Assembly: GCA_030686995.1 (NCBI GenBank)
Contig: CM060708.1
Location: 184,962,126-185,026,125, forward strand
DNA from: Artemisia argyi
Taxonomy: Eukaryota > Streptophyta > Magnoliopsida > Asterales > Asteraceae
Reading direction: 5' to 3'
DNA length: 64,000 nt
Below the pieces are notes generated by a model. It was not told where the DNA came from, ran no database searches, and worked only from the letters and a program-made list of their open reading frames with translations. Positions 45,565 through 57,388 of this stretch are shown one piece after another. Made by a program: the position numbers and the translations under genes. Position 1 is the first letter of the stretch, and each line of letters begins with the position of its first letter.

Positions 45565-48500
45565 TGATAAGTGTGTAAATACTCATCATTTTTATCGTAT
45601 CTGAACTGCAAAAACATCCAAAAACACTCAGAAATGCATCAAAATACAGAAATTATTCCAGGAATTGTGTTTTATATGTTTTAGATGCAAAATGTTTAAA
45701 AACAAATGAAAAACGAACAAGGTTCGCATAATTGGCAGTTTCAGTCCCTCAAGTTTCATAAATTGACAAAACTAGTCCCTGAAGGTTTAAAATGAAAGAA
45801 AAGTCAACCCAAGGCATTTAAAAGTAAAAAATTATCAAATTTAGTCCTTGGGTGAAAAGTTTGAGAAAATTACACTTTTGGTCCCCATGTTTCATAAATT
45901 GGCAGAAAGGGTCCCCAGGGTTTAAAATATTGGAAAATTACAAACTTTGGTCCTTGTGTTATTGTTGTATGGCAGGTTAAGTCCCTTGAAGTGAATTTGG
46001 AAAATGACATGAATGGTCCTTGATTTTCATCTTATTACAACTAAGGTCCTTGTGTTTTACTAAATCCTACACCAAATGGACCCTTTGTAAATTAAATACC
46101 CAATCCAAACACCAACACCCTTAAACCAGCCCACCCTTTTTATCCCCTTGGCCCATGTCATAAACCAGCCCACCTCCCACCATTTTAATATTACCTCCCA
46201 GTCGAAATTGGTCAACACCATTCACCCCCTCCAAAACCATACACCCGTGACCCCTGCAAATCCCTGCCACTCCAACCTCATCATCACCTCTACCATCACC
46301 CACCCTATACTAACTTTCCACCACTACAATACAAACCTTGTCCCTCTGCACAAGCAAAACAGACCCAACTAGTGCAATCAAGGGCTGAGATGGTGTCAAA
46401 GCAATCCAATGGTGGGATTTTACTCAGAGAAAGCACAAGCCAGAAGAGAACAAGGAAACTCAAAAACCCTAGTTTAATTTCTAGTATAAATAAATGTATT
46501 GTATGTCTTGCAAAGGAAGTAGGAATTTAGGGTAGAAAGTAGTTTTAGTTTAAGATTTAAAAAGTATTGTTAGCCTCAAAATTTCAGTTGTAATCTCATT
46601 GCTTTAAAATCAATGAAAGTTTTAATTTTCACTTTAAAAATTGTTCATCTTATTACCTTGCTTGTTTTCTGCTTATTTCTAATACTTATTCACTGTTCCA
46701 TTATTGCTTAACTTAGTTTTTTTGCCCTGATTACCTCTTGGAGTATGCTTGGATTGTAATTTATAAGGGTTTAGTTTAGAGTGCATTGAATCTGTTTCAC
46801 TTTGGTTTGTAACTGCTCCTTGTGAATTAGTTTAAGAAATTGCTTATTCTTGCCTGTCAAACTGCTTATTATTATTTAGGTTTACCTTTTTAGTTACACT
46901 TGTGCTAAATCACCAATTTTTGTTCAAAATATTAGCCTAAAGCTTGCCTTCTGTTTTTTAATTCCCCACAGCCATCAGCAAAGGGGTGTTTGGATCATTG
47001 TGGTTTGCTGTTACCATTGTTGTTTCAGAGGGTACTAGTGGTTTAGATACAAAACTTAGATTGCATTTAGGTATAATCAAGCATAATTTCAGTTAGTAAC
47101 TACTTAAAAGTCAAAATCAAATTGTTTCATCAAGTATTAGTATAACTGTTAGGTAATTTAGTTTGTACAAGCTTATATTTAGTTACAAGAGTAGTTTAAA
47201 TATGCTTATTTCAGATTAATAGTAGCTTATTACTTCATTAGTAGTCAATTAGGATCAATCAAATTTCACTTTAGTCAAAATTTTATTCAATTCAAAAAGT
47301 CAAATTAAATTAATACTCAGTTTTTTGACAAATTTTTGCTAGAGTCTCTAGGGTTCACTTTTATATGGAAATACTTTTGGATTGCTAATTTTACAAGCTT
47401 AACAGTTAGTGAAACCAAAACAAAAAGAAAAAATTGGTTTGGATGTTGTCTGCTTATTGGAAAAGTACCTTATAGTTGTCTGTTTAGCTTAACAGTTCCC
47501 CTGCACCATCAGTGATCAACTAAGGTTAAGGCATTCATTAGGTAATCTAAATAGTTTGGGGAGTTTTATTTTCTGGTGCATTTGACATTTCTGTGAGTCA
47601 GTAGAAGGTTTTCCCCATTTAGTTTGTACCCCTGAGCTTATTTGCTCAAGTTTATTAGCTTATCAGTTTACGTGGTTCAACCAAGGTCTGAATTCAAGAT
47701 TAAGGGCTGCAATTGAGATTAGGTGTTTGAAACCTGAGATTAGTGGTTGATTTAAGTTTCATTATGCCTGAAGTAGTTATTTCAATTGATCCTTTGCTTA
47801 TTGCTTATCTGTTTAGCTTGTGCATTTGCTCTAAAACATCCACGAAGGACCTGTTGTCACAGTCCCACTGCGCTTCTTTGACAAGCTCATATTGAGCTCA
47901 CCTGTGGACCCCACTTCCCTTTTCTGGGCTTATTTTGTAGTTTGTCAGGTATGGTTATTGGATCACCACTCTTCTTGGATCCCTGAGTTTACTTGGTGGG
48001 TCCCATTGAAGCCTGTAGTTGAGCTTGTGGGCTGTTTGGTTGTCTGTGAATTTGGATTGCTTATTAGCTTATTGTAAGCTTTTCCAGTATGTTTTGCTCT
48101 TTCCTTTAACTTATTTCATGCTCATCTCAGTTGATTCTTGCTTATTCCACCTTTTGTATGAAGCTTATAGCTTATTGTCTAGCTTTTCAAGTTTAAAATT
48201 CCACTTTGTAGCATATTAGCTTAACTGTTGAGAATATAAGCTAGCACAGAGCTTATTTTTAAGTTCCAACGTAGTTGCCTTCATAAAAGTTGCTCATTTA
48301 CAGTTGTTAAATACTTGTGTAAAAGAAAAATAAGGAAAAGCCAAAAATAAAATAAGTGATAGCTTCTATTTAAGCCTTTTGGCTTACTTTCAGCTTATTC
48401 ATTAAGCACTTCTCATTTTTTACAATTTTCATAGGTTCCTGTAGTTATAAAATAATTTTAGGAAATTTTTCATATTTTTCACTGTTCATTTGCTATTTAT

Positions 48501-49114
48501 CTTAATTTAATTTAGTTTAAAATAATTAAATAATAGTAATTAATTAGTAATAATTATTTAAAAAGTCCTAAAAATATATTTTCAGTTTTAAAATTAGTTT
48601 TATATTATTTTAGATTTTTCCAAGTTTTAATTATATTTTTCTAAGTTGATTTCCTAATTATTTGTATCTTAGGGTATTTTAAATAATTAAAAGTAAATAG
48701 GAAAATGGTAATTAATTAATAGTAATTAATTAAATAGTGTAATTTTCATATTCGTAGGTATTTTATTTTTATAAAACTCGCGTTTTATTTCGTACGTCTA
48801 CGTAGATTTAAATCAAATGTACGCGTTTTTAGACTTAGCTCACGTTTTTAGTGTATCTGATCATCAGTAATTGTTTATATAGTGTTTCTAAGTTATTTTC
48901 ATTCCTCATATCTTAGTGTAATCATACAAATCACTCAAACCCCTTTTCTGTCCAAATTCACCCGATCACATACACCGTTTGATTACCATCACACCTCGTC
49001 GGGACATAACGACCCGGGGAAACCCCTATACTTCCACGGAGATTGACTCTTAAGCTGTTTGACTATATTGACCACATCCGTGTTTGACTTAGGTTGACCG
49101 TTTGGAGCCAATCA
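45565..49114 (+). repeat. 3' LTR of element D
   Basis: Begins TGATAAGT (one change breaks the terminal pairing seen in the 5' copy) and ends CCAATCA. Roughly 60 bp near 48740 is missing against the 5' LTR. Confidence 0.92.
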
Positions 49115-49379
49115 GGGATGCACAACATGGTCATGTGATCGGGCTTCATCATACATTCCGGGATGGATAACCGCAGAGATGATCCTTGGTTTACCTTGTT
49201 ACTTCGGTGCTATCATTTCCTTTGGGTCTTTGAGCGTCATACAATGAGACTTTTTGCATCACTTCAACTACTTGGGGAAGTGGAGTGGTCTCATGAAGAT
49301 GATTGTCGTTTTGGGGGGAAGCTACCAAAGCTTCACATTGAGGAGGCAAAATATTCATCGATTTGGTGGGTGTCTAGCG

Positions 49380-49735
49380 ATTAACTCAGTTGTGAGATTC
49401 TAGTGATTTGTTAACTACTTGAGTTTGGTGAATTGTTGTGACTTAAGTCGTTTCGATTAGTCTGATTGTAATTGGACGTTGTGAGTTAATCTTCACGGCT
49501 TGACTTATTACGATCGGATCTACTGTAACTTGACTTGTCGCGACTTGACACTTAGTGCTAATTGTGACTTATCCGAGATCTCACTCTAAGTCTAACTCGC
49601 ATATTACATCTTTCGGTTTCTTTTGTTGACTTTAGTAAAATCCCGGGAAAGAATCGATCTCTCGGTTTAAGTCACAAGAGTTGTAAAATCCCGTTTAAGA
49701 TTATATCATGGCAACTACGGATTCAGACGATTATT
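49380..49735 (+). repeat. Second, diverged copy of the G leader and gag start
   Basis: Parallels 26040-26400: TTGTGACTTGACTT-like phrases, CGGTTTCTT, then TTTAGTAAAATCCCGGGAAAGAATC..TCTCGGTTTAA..TTGTAAAATCCCG and an ATG at 49708 (ATGGCAACTACGGATTCAGA against ATGTCTACCACTTCAGACTC). The frame stops after nine codons. Confidence 0.75.
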
Positions 49736-50118
49736 GAGGAGCCTCGAAAGCTTGGGTGGTCAAAGTTTAAGAGATGTTGACTACATACTTCTACAACGAG
49801 TTGAACGATAATCTCATTTTGATGCTCATGTCAACATCTCCTTATACAGTTTGGTATCCTTTGTACATATCCTATACCAATATGTAAATAGAAAAATATA
49901 AACCCTATAAAAACCATAAAAATCTGAAAAATCATAAAAAAATACAAAAATATTCTTCTCACGACATGTCTCTTGTGTAATCAATATTATGTACGTTTCT
50001 AGAAATGTCATTCAATAATGACACGGAATCATACATATGCTTGAGCAAGAGTTTTTTCGGTTTCAAATAAAGTTTTTTTCTAAAACATGTCGTTCCTAAA
50101 AATATTCTTTCAAAATGG

Positions 50119-50228
50119 TTTGCTATTACTTCAAATAGCAACCCGGACTTAAAATCTTGGCTTACAGTCATTTCAGGCTGTAACCCGGACTACAAATCAT
50201 GGCTTGCTATTACTTCAGATAGGAACCC
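50119..50228 (+). repeat. 42-bp tandem hairpin array
   Basis: Units at 50120, 50162 and 50204. Stems TTGCTATT/AATAGCAA, TTACAGTC/GGCTGTAA and TTGCTATT/GATAGGAA close loops ACTTCA, ATTTCA and ACTTCA, each followed by CCCGGACT or CCCG. Stems differ in sequence yet still pair in the first two units; the third has one mismatch. Confidence 0.75.
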
Positions 50229-51059
50229 GTTTTTCAAAATGAGGAAAACTCGTCGCCAAAAAGACGGTTGTTCCTAGCAAAGGGTGCCGTTCATCCAAGC
50301 ATGAATTACTTTATATTCATGCACCCTCGATCTAATGTATGCTTCAGTGCATTATTTCTTGATAAAGAAGAGAAATCTTCTTTTTATCGCCAAGTACTTT
50401 TCCTTCTATGATTTTTCCAGGAAGTACTTGAGCAAAACTTGGTGGTAGCATGAGATTTTGATTGAAAATCAAATTGAACTCAAAATTTGATAAAATTTTT
50501 CACTCAATCAATGACTTTCAGATTTTATGAAAATACTTCAGTTTTAACATCCATCATTGATTGAGGGGGAGAGTGATTTCTCAAGATTTTATGTATCATC
50601 AAAAACTCCCAACACTTTGTACAAAAACCTTGCAATAATACACTTTGTGATGGTTATGTGTCAGAATGAGAAATTTTCAAAGAGTTTTTGTTAAAACCTC
50701 AAATCTTTTGTAAACTCATCAAATCGGACACATAACAACCTTCCTCACATATTGAGGGGGAGCAAGTAAAAAGGTTCCTTTTATCTGAAAATATTAAAAC
50801 TGACCGCATCTCTCTCTCTCAAACGTTTTCTAACTTATTTAAATCAATTGAGATCCAAAATCTTGAAAGATTTGAAATTTTTGATCGGGGGAGAGAATGT
50901 GATTTAAATATGAAATTTGATAATCAAATGTGATCTTTTGGACTCAATAATAGGCTCCCACATATGTGCTAAACTCTTTCAAATATCGATGCACATATTG
51001 AGGGGGAGCAAAAGGCGTTTGTGGAAGTAATACCAAAGACCGACCATTTATCTTTATGC

Positions 51060-51670
51060 ATGGAGTTATAAGGATGGTTAAGGTTAGGTATAAGTTCCCA
51101 TGATCCTCCAGAACCGGAAGGATCTTCCCAGTGACAATCCAGAGATAGATTAGAAGTCCTTAGGAATGAATGAAAAAAGGAGTAAAGTGAGAAAGGGAAG
51201 AGTGCGGACTGAGATAGAGCTAGGACTGGAACAAACCCAACAAGGTTCTAGTGGTGAAGTCTCGGTAAGCACTGAAGGGGTTGAAGAATGAAAAAGAAAT
51301 GAAATGAGAAAGGGTGAAAAGAAATAGCCCTCCATATATTCAACCTTAGGGCAGAAACCGGGTTCAGTTCATAATCTACTGGCGGTTACTAAGGTAACAC
51401 TGGTATTGAAGACAAGACGTCATGGACCCAGTGACGCACTGCACTAAACTTCCCAACCACTCAAGTTCTCTTAAAAGAGCTTGTTTCAATCTCACAGGGA
51501 ACCCTGTGCAATGTATCGACCACTCATTGCGAGCTATGTTGATACCTAAAACAGGAGACGCCTCCCCAGTCTCCAGGAGCGGATCAAAACGCACCATTGA
51601 GTCTAGAGCCATGAGATCATCCATAAATCTCGATAGGACACATTCCAAATATGCTTATTGTTTCACATAA
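51060..51670. other. Possible organellar (mitochondrial) insert
   Basis: Base composition is visibly more balanced than the AT-rich surroundings, and phrases such as ATGGACCCAGTGACGCACTGCAC and ACAGGAGACGCCTCCCCAGTCTCC look like plant mitochondrial spacer DNA. An open minus-strand frame (51376-51648, 90 aa, ending ...YLSNRQ) crosses it. I recognise no gene. Another source is possible. Confidence 0.3.
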
Positions 51671-52830
51671 TGTGGAAAATAAGATAAAATATTTAGAGTC
51701 CTACGCATTATCCTTGTCGTATTGCCAGTACATCCGAGTGATATGAAAATATTCACAATGAAGATGGAAATCCTTCTAGAGCGAACATCACTCAAGCTCT
51801 TGGTAGGTGACATGTGAGATCTATCTTGGATCAATGATCAAGTGACAACTGGAAAGCAACAATGGTGCGATTCAAAATTGAATCAAACTTGTTCCAGGAT
51901 ATGGATTGACGGATACTTTTGTAAAAAACCTTTCAATGTGCTCACAAACTAATTTCCGAGCACATTGATTGTGTATAACCTTTCAACCACAAGTATTTTT
52001 GATGTAAATTTGATTCAAAGCTTAAAACTCTCATCGTGTCTCAAAAATGATTATTATATGACACGCGAGTGATTTCTATAAATCAATTTTTCATCAATCC
52101 GTGAATATCTATTCACCGATTCACTCTATCGTGTTGTCTGCTTTAAGACGTTCCGGTATGAGAACATGCTAAGTATGAAGATTCCGAAGTGGATTCTTTG
52201 GAAAATTCATTACTACAACCTAGAAATTCCTGTCAAGGAGAGTCTTCTTTAAAAGAGACTCTACCTGATCACAGGTCGGTTTTCACAAAACCGGAGGGTA
52301 GTCTGTCCTCGTAGAACGAATGACAAAGCCATATTCGTTCTCTATCTTTATTGCTAACTATTTTATTTCAGGGACACATATAAAGATGGTGTTGATGGCT
52401 CCTATTTCCTGCTGAATCGGGTCAATCCATACCTCATGCTCACACATCCTCATCACTATCAATGATGATGAGAGACATACTACAACAAATGTTAAGAGAC
52501 TACCAACAACGTTTCCGCAACTCTGATGAAAAAGTCTCCTGATCCACAACTCTAATGTAATGTCTCTAGATCCAGAAGGGTGTGAGCATGATGGTCCTTA
52601 TGTCACTACATCACATGAAGGCGATACTACTAAGGATGAGCTTGGAGATTTAATGTGGCTGATGATCTCAAAGGAAGCTCAAAGATCACACATCACAAAG
52701 GAACTCAAATCAAAAGTTCATTGCTGGATGTACAAAGTGTGCTGTAAAGTGAAGAATCAGAACCTACGAGCTACAAAGACTAAAGAATGCTTAAAGATCA
52801 AAGAGATTAATTTCCAAGGTGACCTCGCTT

Positions 52831-52840
52831 AGGGGGAGAT
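52831..52840 (+). other. Polypurine tract of G
   Basis: AGGGGGAGAT directly before the 3' LTR: the plus-strand primer site. Same core as the seven internal tracts. Confidence 0.8.
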
Positions 52841-53209
52841 TGTTTGGAATACAAATATTCCTGTAAAAGTCTCGGTCACCTAATTATTGTAATAGCATTA
52901 AGTTAGCTCGTAGTTAGTTTATATATTAGTTAGTTGGTATTAGTTTAAGTAACACCGTGGAAGAAGGACGGGTCTTTACCCACTATATGCCTGATCTACA
53001 GCCCGGGTGTGGGCGTTTGTAGCTTAGTTTAAATACCCCTCTCTACATGTGGAGAGGGTTGGACCTTTCATAACCTTAATCTAATATTCACTATTTTCTC
53101 TCAAGGTTCCCTTCTACTTTCTCTCTCTAACTTCTCTCTACTAATTCTTCCATCTTTGATCCATATTATACAAAACCAATACATGTTATAAGATTATGAG
53201 TATATTACA
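52841..53209 (+). repeat. 3' LTR of G
   Basis: TGTTTGGAATAC...GAGTATATTACA, 369 bp like the 5' copy, about 14 substitutions apart. Followed by target duplication ATAAG. Confidence 0.92.
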
Positions 53210-54135
53210 ATAAGCTCACTCAAGCTTAATCAAAAGTTGAAATTAGCTCTTTCATTCAGTTTCTGTTATATATGGATACTAGTTTTCTCAATCAATAAAA
53301 GTCGAGGTTTGTTCATGGTATTGATTACTGGGTTTATGGTGTTTGATTGACTGAGAAAACTAGTATCCATATAGAACAGAAACAGAATGAAAGAGCTAAT
53401 TTCAACTTTTGATTAAGCTTGAGTGAGCTTATGATAACATGAAATGAAAGCTTGAAAACATTTTCTGAAAACAATAAATTGCTTGAAAATTTAAATGAAA
53501 AGGAATTTAAATGAAAACTAGAATTTCATTGATACTGAAAATGAGTTCAACTTGAAAGTTTAGAAAATTACAATAAGCTGAAGCTAAAAATTACACTAAA
53601 TCTATTATACTAACCTACTCCTAATCCTAACATCTACTGATTCCAAGTGAGTGAAGAGGGGTGCTATTTATAGCTGAGAGTAGAGGTAGAGATATCTTCT
53701 GGAAGCATCAGGAGTGTGTTTCTTTCTTTCAATCTCATTCATTTGATTAAGCATCGATTCCACACATGAATTGCGTCCATTGGATTGCGTGCCAACTGTC
53801 CATCACACGGATTGCTGACCTGACATTCCCTGACATGTCAGGGCTTCTAGAAGCTCAAGCAATTGTACCAAAAAGCCCTTAATCGTGGTCAATTTAGATT
53901 TTACTTGAATGAACAGTTACTAGGGTTCAACAGACCTGGGTTTGGGTAAAGTTTTGGGGGGCAGGGTTATTTAATTGTGTGGTGTTTTATTAATATTGGT
54001 GTTGACTGGGTAAAAGGCAGGGTTGACCGGGTGTAAGGTGGAAAATGGGTAAAAGGTGTTTGGTTTGGATCAGGTTTAAGTAACAAAGGGTTGAGCTGGT
54101 GTTTGTTGGGCTTGGGGATTTTATTGGACTTGTGG
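53210..54135 (-). repeat. F right part: end of left arm, spacer and inverted arm
   Basis: 53215-53295 continues the left arm cut by G. After a 47-bp spacer, 53343-54135 is the reverse complement of 23834-24541 plus 53215-53295, about 96% identical in the stretches compared. It includes a mirrored TATA box. The arm ends where H2 begins; more of it may lie beyond the window. Confidence 0.85.
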
Positions 54136-55058
54136 TATAACACCCCCAAAATCGATCAATACAGCGGAAGACTTATAATGACAACGGAAGACTTTTGGGG
54201 TATTATATCGTGGATCTTTGTCACAATTATAGAAAATGACTCAAGTGAGACGTTTTAAGTTTTATTTAAAATACCAAGTATTCATGTTTCCAAGAGGTTT
54301 CATTATTCAACAACAAGTTTTTATTCAAAGAGAAATAAACGTTTCTTTATTTGCCCACTTCGTGCCTTTGCCATCCATTTCATTTAGTTACCTGAGATAA
54401 ACATGCTAAAAGTCAACAAAAGTTGAGTGAAATTCATAGGTTTGTAATTAAGAGTTTGAACACAAGAGATAGGTGTTTATTATATATAGATACGAATAAA
54501 AAAGTTATAAATCACATTCATTATTGCCTTAAGCTCATGACACTCAACGATTCAACAGACATCAAAATTATCCGTAATAATGATGTGAAATAAATAGCCC
54601 CCAAGATAGGTATTTGCTAGTAACCTATGATATTCAAATAAAGTGCATTTGGTGACTTTCCTCTAGCAACCAAATGGGGATTGTCAATCCCTAATAGATC
54701 TATTCACAATTATTTACGTTCACCCTTCAAGTGATTAAGGTTCATGATCGAGGGACTTTTGGCAATAGCTACTTAAACAATAATAATATCAGGAAAAGAC
54801 TTGTGTTCGGTTTTTGAGCATGTATTCCAACCACAAAAACAAGTTAAATGTGGGCTATGAACTCACCTTAGTAATACAGTAGAATAATCGTAATCTCAAC
54901 GATGCAAGGCAACGGCTTCACACACAACCTAAAACATATGGCAAGTTTCAGTTTTTAAGTCTCGTTTTATTGCGAATGCTTATTATTAGTTACGAATAAT
55001 CCATAATGTGCATAGGTGATGTGTTACGTCGTAGTTACGTTTATCATTTCTATTATTT

Positions 55059-55139
<81 letters not shown>

Positions 55140-57324
55140 TTTAAAAATCAATATTACTTTTTAATCCTTTAAGTTTCTCCAATTTACACCTTTTACCCTT
55201 AACGGAAAATATTTACGTCGTTAGTCCAAAATTATATATATTTACGTTTTAGGTCCAATTATAGCAATATTTACATTTTTCAATCCCAAATTTCAATATT
55301 AACAGTTTATATCCTTAGAAAACAGATTTGACACTTTTTACCCAAGGTTTACACGTTTGACACTTTTAGTCCCTAGTTAACGAAATTTTGCAAATTTAGT
55401 CCAAAAATTACCAAACTTGAAATTTAACATTTTTATTATTTCAATAAGCTTAGAAAGTGTAAAACAGCTTATTCCAATAGCTTATTTGCTTATTTTTCTT
55501 ATTTTTCACAAAATGGGCTTAACGAGTCCAATTAAGGGCCCGTTAACATTTCTCGATCCAAAGGGTTTGGGGGAACGTTGGGTTTGTCAAAATCCATCAT
55601 TTTAAGTCCTAATAACGTTTCAAAAGATCTTTTACACCTAGCTTATCGTAATAAGCTAAAACTAGCTTTTTGGGCTTAACGGCCCACGTAAGGTTTTTAA
55701 TTTCCTGAAAATCTTAGGAAAACTCGTTTTGCTTTAAGCTTGTTCAAGTGACAAAATCAAGTTGTTAAGTCGAATTAATTGTCATTCTCGTTAGTATACC
55801 AGGTAGATAATTGGCTTGTACAAAAATATTAGATGGTCATGTGTCAAATATTAAAATGGCGAGGTCAAAGTGTAAGCCAAAACTCAATACGTAAAACTTA
55901 CAAAAGTTCAAAATAATTCTAAGTCTTATAGTAAAATCGTATAGGTCCAACCCAACTTAGAAACGTGTGATTATTTTCGTGTATACGTTAATATTAGTTC
56001 AAATCTTTTATAGATCCTCGTTAATGACTTAACCAAATAATAGTATGACGTATAAAATATAGGGGTTGTGTTTATAATTTACGATTTATTAGCCTCAAGT
56101 GATTGTGCACAAACATAAACATACGTATATATATATAAATAGAAATTAGGTTTCAAGGCCTCACCTAACCTCTAAAAGGTGGAGTAAAAGGTGGAGTAAG
56201 GATCATGTAATGGTACGAGGGCTTTGTGGTTCACTTCACGTTCCACCAAAGGTTCAAGAGGCTCCAAGCTTGGTCTCCTAGGTTCATTTGAGACGTGGTT
56301 CTCTTGGCAATCCGTATGTCCTCCACAACTTCCTTCTCGTTACTATTTTTGGTGTAATGGTGCGTTTAAGTGCATGAGGCGATTTAGTTCGCATGGGAAA
56401 GTTTATATAGTGAGCTTTTGAGTGTGTAGAGACAAGATAAGCTCACAAGTGTTGGTGTGTGCATGTTAGGCAAATAGTAACGCCTCTCCTTTTGTCCAAT
56501 CGGGTTTGTACAAAGCTCAGATCTTGTGAGATCTCCTCTATTCATTCCTGACATTTCATGTATGCACATTGTTCGCTTACTTGTCATTGGGGAGCATGGG
56601 AGGCAACAAGGACTAACATGCCACGTTTAAACTTATGTTTCAAAGGGTGAGTTTTGTAGTTCAATTTGGTCATATCCAAGGTATTAAACGAATGAGTAAG
56701 GGTGCAAGTTTTATTGTTTCTGTATCTTGGGTACTAGGTGAGACGAGTCAAGCAAAAATATGTATAGGTTGTATATCAAAATCATAAGAAAATATGGTGG
56801 TTTCGGGTGTGTGTCGCGACAGGAAGAAAGAAAAGAAAATAAAAATAGGGTGTGTTTGGGCTTGTAACTGGGCTTATGGTTTGTGTCAGCCCAAAGAAAG
56901 AAAAAGAAATAAAAAGGAGTCCGTTTGGTTTGTATATTGTTTTCGTGGCCCATTGCGTGTTGGGGGCCCACCTGGTGTTTTTCAATTATCGTGTCGAGGT
57001 TCAAAAATATTAGTGAGCGTTCTCGGGAAGTTTCGTAGGTTCGGGGAATATATAAATAGTATACGGTATTTAGACGAAACGTATTGTTATAAATATAAAC
57101 GTTTTATATATATTTATAGTTCGCAATAATTATAGGTTATCTAGGTTGTGTGTAAGCATCGTTCCTGGGTAAACGGTCAATCACAGTTATCGTAGTGGTT
57201 CCAATATCAAGCCATAACATAAAAAAAATTTTGTTACCCGTAAAATGGTGTTAAGTTATCATAACATCGTTTTATTTGTTCGTGTGCATTTACTAATCGT
57301 AAGGGAAATTTACGAGAGGTTACA
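54136..57324 (-). repeat. 3' LTR of H2
   Basis: Minus strand TGTAACCTCTCG to GGGGGTGTTATA, 3189 bp. The ACA-to-ATA end is also in H1. Contains an AT microsatellite (55061-55131) and GTCC-type motifs (55150-55420). No gene is seen; short frames in it are not credible. Confidence 0.85.
55061..55131. repeat. (AT)n microsatellite in H2 LTR
   Basis: About 35 units at the same LTR position as 5608-5675 in H1. Confidence 0.95.
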
Positions 57325-57388
57325 TTACCTACCTCTTACAGGGAATTCCGTTCCGGAATTCTAGTATAAGATAGTTGCCAAGGGTGTC

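Larger units (their letters stand above)
38912..49114 (+). mobile_element. D: complete AspLTR-2 element with zinc-knuckle and membrane proteins
   Basis: LTRs 38912-42505 and 45565-49114 differ by about 3% in the first 500 bp by hand count, plus a roughly 60-bp deletion in the 3' copy. GGGAT at 38907-38911 and 49115-49119 is a perfect target duplication. The internal region is only 3.06 kb: a tRNA-Asp primer site, a multi-zinc-knuckle frame, a membrane-segment frame, and 0.8 kb of repeats. It lacks protease, reverse transcriptase and integrase. It sits in G. Confidence 0.92.
49115..52840 (+). other. G 3' non-coding region after element D
   Basis: No convincing gene; an open 90 codons (52560-52832) match nothing I know. 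Contents in order: the second copy of a 255-bp unit (49115-49260), a diverged leader copy (49380-49735), a 42-bp hairpin array (50119-50228), polypurine-hairpin modules (50503-51010), a balanced-composition block that may be organellar (51060-51670) and the terminal purine tract. Confidence 0.65.
24542..53209 (+). mobile_element. G: Ty1/copia-type deletion derivative hosting C and D
   Basis: LTRs of 369 bp at 24542-24910 and 52841-53209 differ at about 14 positions (near 4%). ATAAG at 24537-24541 and 53210-53214 is the target duplication. After removing C and D it is about 10.4 kb. It has an initiator-Met primer site, a 1.4-kb leader, a frameshifted gag, and only the linker of pol between integrase and reverse transcriptase. 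Protease, integrase core, reverse transcriptase and RNase H are absent. The last 5 kb is repeat-rich non-coding DNA with many polypurine motifs, a feature described for Sireviruses. Lineage is not certain. Confidence 0.85.

Noticed and set aside
52560..52832. 90-codon open frame ending just before the G polypurine tract.
   Set aside because: No recognised motif and no support from a second copy; kept only as a note in the 3' non-coding region.
53210..53430. Apparent MITE: short arms around a small loop.
   Set aside because: The pairing continues far past this window on both sides once G is removed, so it is the centre of the 0.79-kb F palindrome.
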